Positions 5,344 through 6,311 of a DNA stretch of 6,311 nucleotides are shown here, one piece after another. A program made the translations under genes and the position numbers. The stretch is taken from the NCBI GenBank assembly GCA_910587785.1, contig CAJUOA010000143.1:1-6311 (forward strand), read 5' to 3'. The stretch is from an uncultured Oscillospiraceae bacterium (GTDB lineage Bacteria > Bacillota > Clostridia > Oscillospirales > Oscillospiraceae). The stretch's first letter is position 1. The number at the start of each line of letters is the position of its first letter. The notes under the pieces were generated by a model. It was not told where the DNA came from, made no database searches, and was given only the letters and a program-made list of their open reading frames with translations.

Positions 5344-6311
5344 AGCGGATTGCGGTCAAAACCATGTTTCTGCTGGTGGAGGCCGGCGCGGCGGTCTCCA
5401 TGCTGGCCCTTTCCCTCCTCCTCTCCGCTATGACCGGCGAGGGGCGGGTCCTGCTGGCGGGCGTACTGCTGACGGCCTGCGCTTTGGCTTGGCTGTTCCT
5501 GCTGACGCTGTTTTTCGCCAAGCGGCTGTCCCAGTTTACCAGCGGCCTGTGCCAGACCATGGACAGCATGATCACCGGCGGCGAAGAGCCTGCCCGGCCC
5601 GGCGACAGCGAGACAATTTTCGCCCGCATCAGCTACCGCCTCTCCCGGCTGTACGGCATTCTTCAGGAAAACCGGCGCAAGGTAGATGAAGAGCGGCGGG
5701 AACTGCAAACCCTGGTGTCGGACATCTCCCATCAGGTGAAAACGCCGGTGGCAAATCTGAAAATGGTGACGGACACGCTTCTGGCAAAGCCCGTCACGGA
5801 GCAGGAGCGGCGGGACTTCTTGCAGGGCATCCGCAGCCAGACGGACAAACTGGAATTTCTGGTGCAGTCCATGGGGAAAGCCTCCCGCCTGGAGACCGGG
5901 GCGATCACCCTGGAAAAGAAGGACGCCCCGCTGCTGGACACCCTGGCCCAGGCCATGAGCGGCATCGTCTACGGCGCGGAGAAAAAGGGCATCTCTGTGG
6001 AGGTACGGTGCCCGGATGATCTGCGAGTGTCCCACGACAGCAAGTGGACGGCGGAGGCCCTGTTCAATCTGCTGGACAATGCGGTGAAGTACACCCCGGC
6101 GGGCGGGAAAATCAGCGTGTCGGTGGAGCAGTGGGAGATGTATGTCAAGCTGGACGTGACCGACACCGGCAAGGGCATCCCGGAGAGCCGTCAGGCCGCC
6201 ATCTTCCGGCGCTTTTACCGGGAGGAGGCGGTCCACGACCAGCCCGGGGTGGGCATCGGCCTGTATCTGGCCCGGGAGATCGTCACCCGGCAGGGCGGCT
6301 ATATCAAGGTG
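5340..6311 (+). CDS. Sensor histidine kinase (partial, last residues outside window)
   Basis: This membrane histidine kinase is the likely partner of the preceding regulator. GTG at 5340-5342 overlaps the regulator stop (GTGA), and AGGGGG lies just upstream, so translation is coupled; an in-frame ATG at 5364 is the alternative start. Two hydrophobic helices (about 9-31 and 37-60) are joined by only about five polar residues, so there is almost no extracellular sensor domain. A linker and helical stretch (61-120) leads to the dimerisation domain with phospho-acceptor H131 in SDISHQVKTP. The ATPase domain has the N box LFNLLDNAVKYTP (about 241-253), the G1 box DTGKGIP (about 274-280), FRRFYRE, and the G2 box GVGIGLYLAREI (about 302-313). 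All 324 codons to the edge are open, so only a short C-terminal strand is missing. The intramembrane-sensing layout is typical of BceS/GraS-like cell-envelope stress kinases, often near ABC transporters. Confidence 0.95.
   Translation, partial: MKRIAVKTMFLLVEAGAAVSMLALSLLLSAMTGEGRVLLAGVLLTACALAWLFLLTLFFAKRLSQFTSGLCQTMDSMITGGEEPARPGDSETIFARISYRLSRLYGILQENRRKVDEERRELQTLVSDISHQVKTPVANLKMVTDTLLAKPVTEQERRDFLQGIRSQTDKLEFLVQSMGKASRLETGAITLEKKDAPLLDTLAQAMSGIVYGAEKKGISVEVRCPDDLRVSHDSKWTAEALFNLLDNAVKYTPAGGKISVSVEQWEMYVKLDVTDTGKGIPESRQAAIFRRFYREEAVHDQPGVGIGLYLAREIVTRQGGYIKV

Noticed and set aside
5313..6236. A 307-codon minus-strand open frame opposite the histidine kinase
   Set aside because: The plus-strand frame carries every kinase motif; the antisense translation shows no recognisable domain.

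Overview
The window looks like a chromosomal segment of a gut-type Clostridia, probably an Oscillospiraceae relative (inferred from the GC-rich coding style, the cysteine T-box in front of cysE-cysS and the clostridial conjugative-element debris). About the left quarter is mobile DNA; the rest is core metabolism plus a two-component system.

Left edge (1-712, minus strand, visibly AT-rich): the tnsA-proximal end of a Tn7-like transposon. An open frame running off the left edge encodes the catalytic domain of TnsA with its PD-(D/E)XK residues. Between tnsA and position 712 lie five tandem TnsB-type sites, and the end is a TGT terminus whose distance to the first site matches classical Tn7. The rest of the element (tnsB, tnsC, targeting genes, cargo) lies left of the window.

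Debris field (713-1851, minus strand): the transposon sits 7 bp past the stop codon of a broken conjugative-element gene. That 325-codon frame is a chimera: a short piece of a VirB4-type conjugation ATPase joined in frame to the C-terminal part of a CD1108-type NlpC/P60 cell-wall hydrolase. Next to it is a scrap of an IS1182-type transposase. These are nested remains: an integrative conjugative element, its deletion and IS invasion, and a Tn7-like insertion.

Core operon (1926-4373, minus strand): a sigma-A-type promoter, a cysteine-specific T-box leader with competing antiterminator and terminator, then cysE (serine O-acetyltransferase) and cysS (cysteinyl-tRNA synthetase) 5 bp apart. Uncharged tRNA-Cys should switch on both cysteine synthesis and tRNA-Cys charging.

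Right part (about 4374-6311, plus strand): a divergent intergenic region with two inverted repeats (one a strong terminator with no visible gene to serve), a promoter overlapped by an 11-bp-period direct repeat, then an OmpR-family response regulator and a translationally coupled sensor kinase that runs off the right edge a little before its end. The kinase has two membrane helices and almost no extracellular loop, as in cell-envelope/peptide-stress sensors, which usually neighbour ABC exporters.
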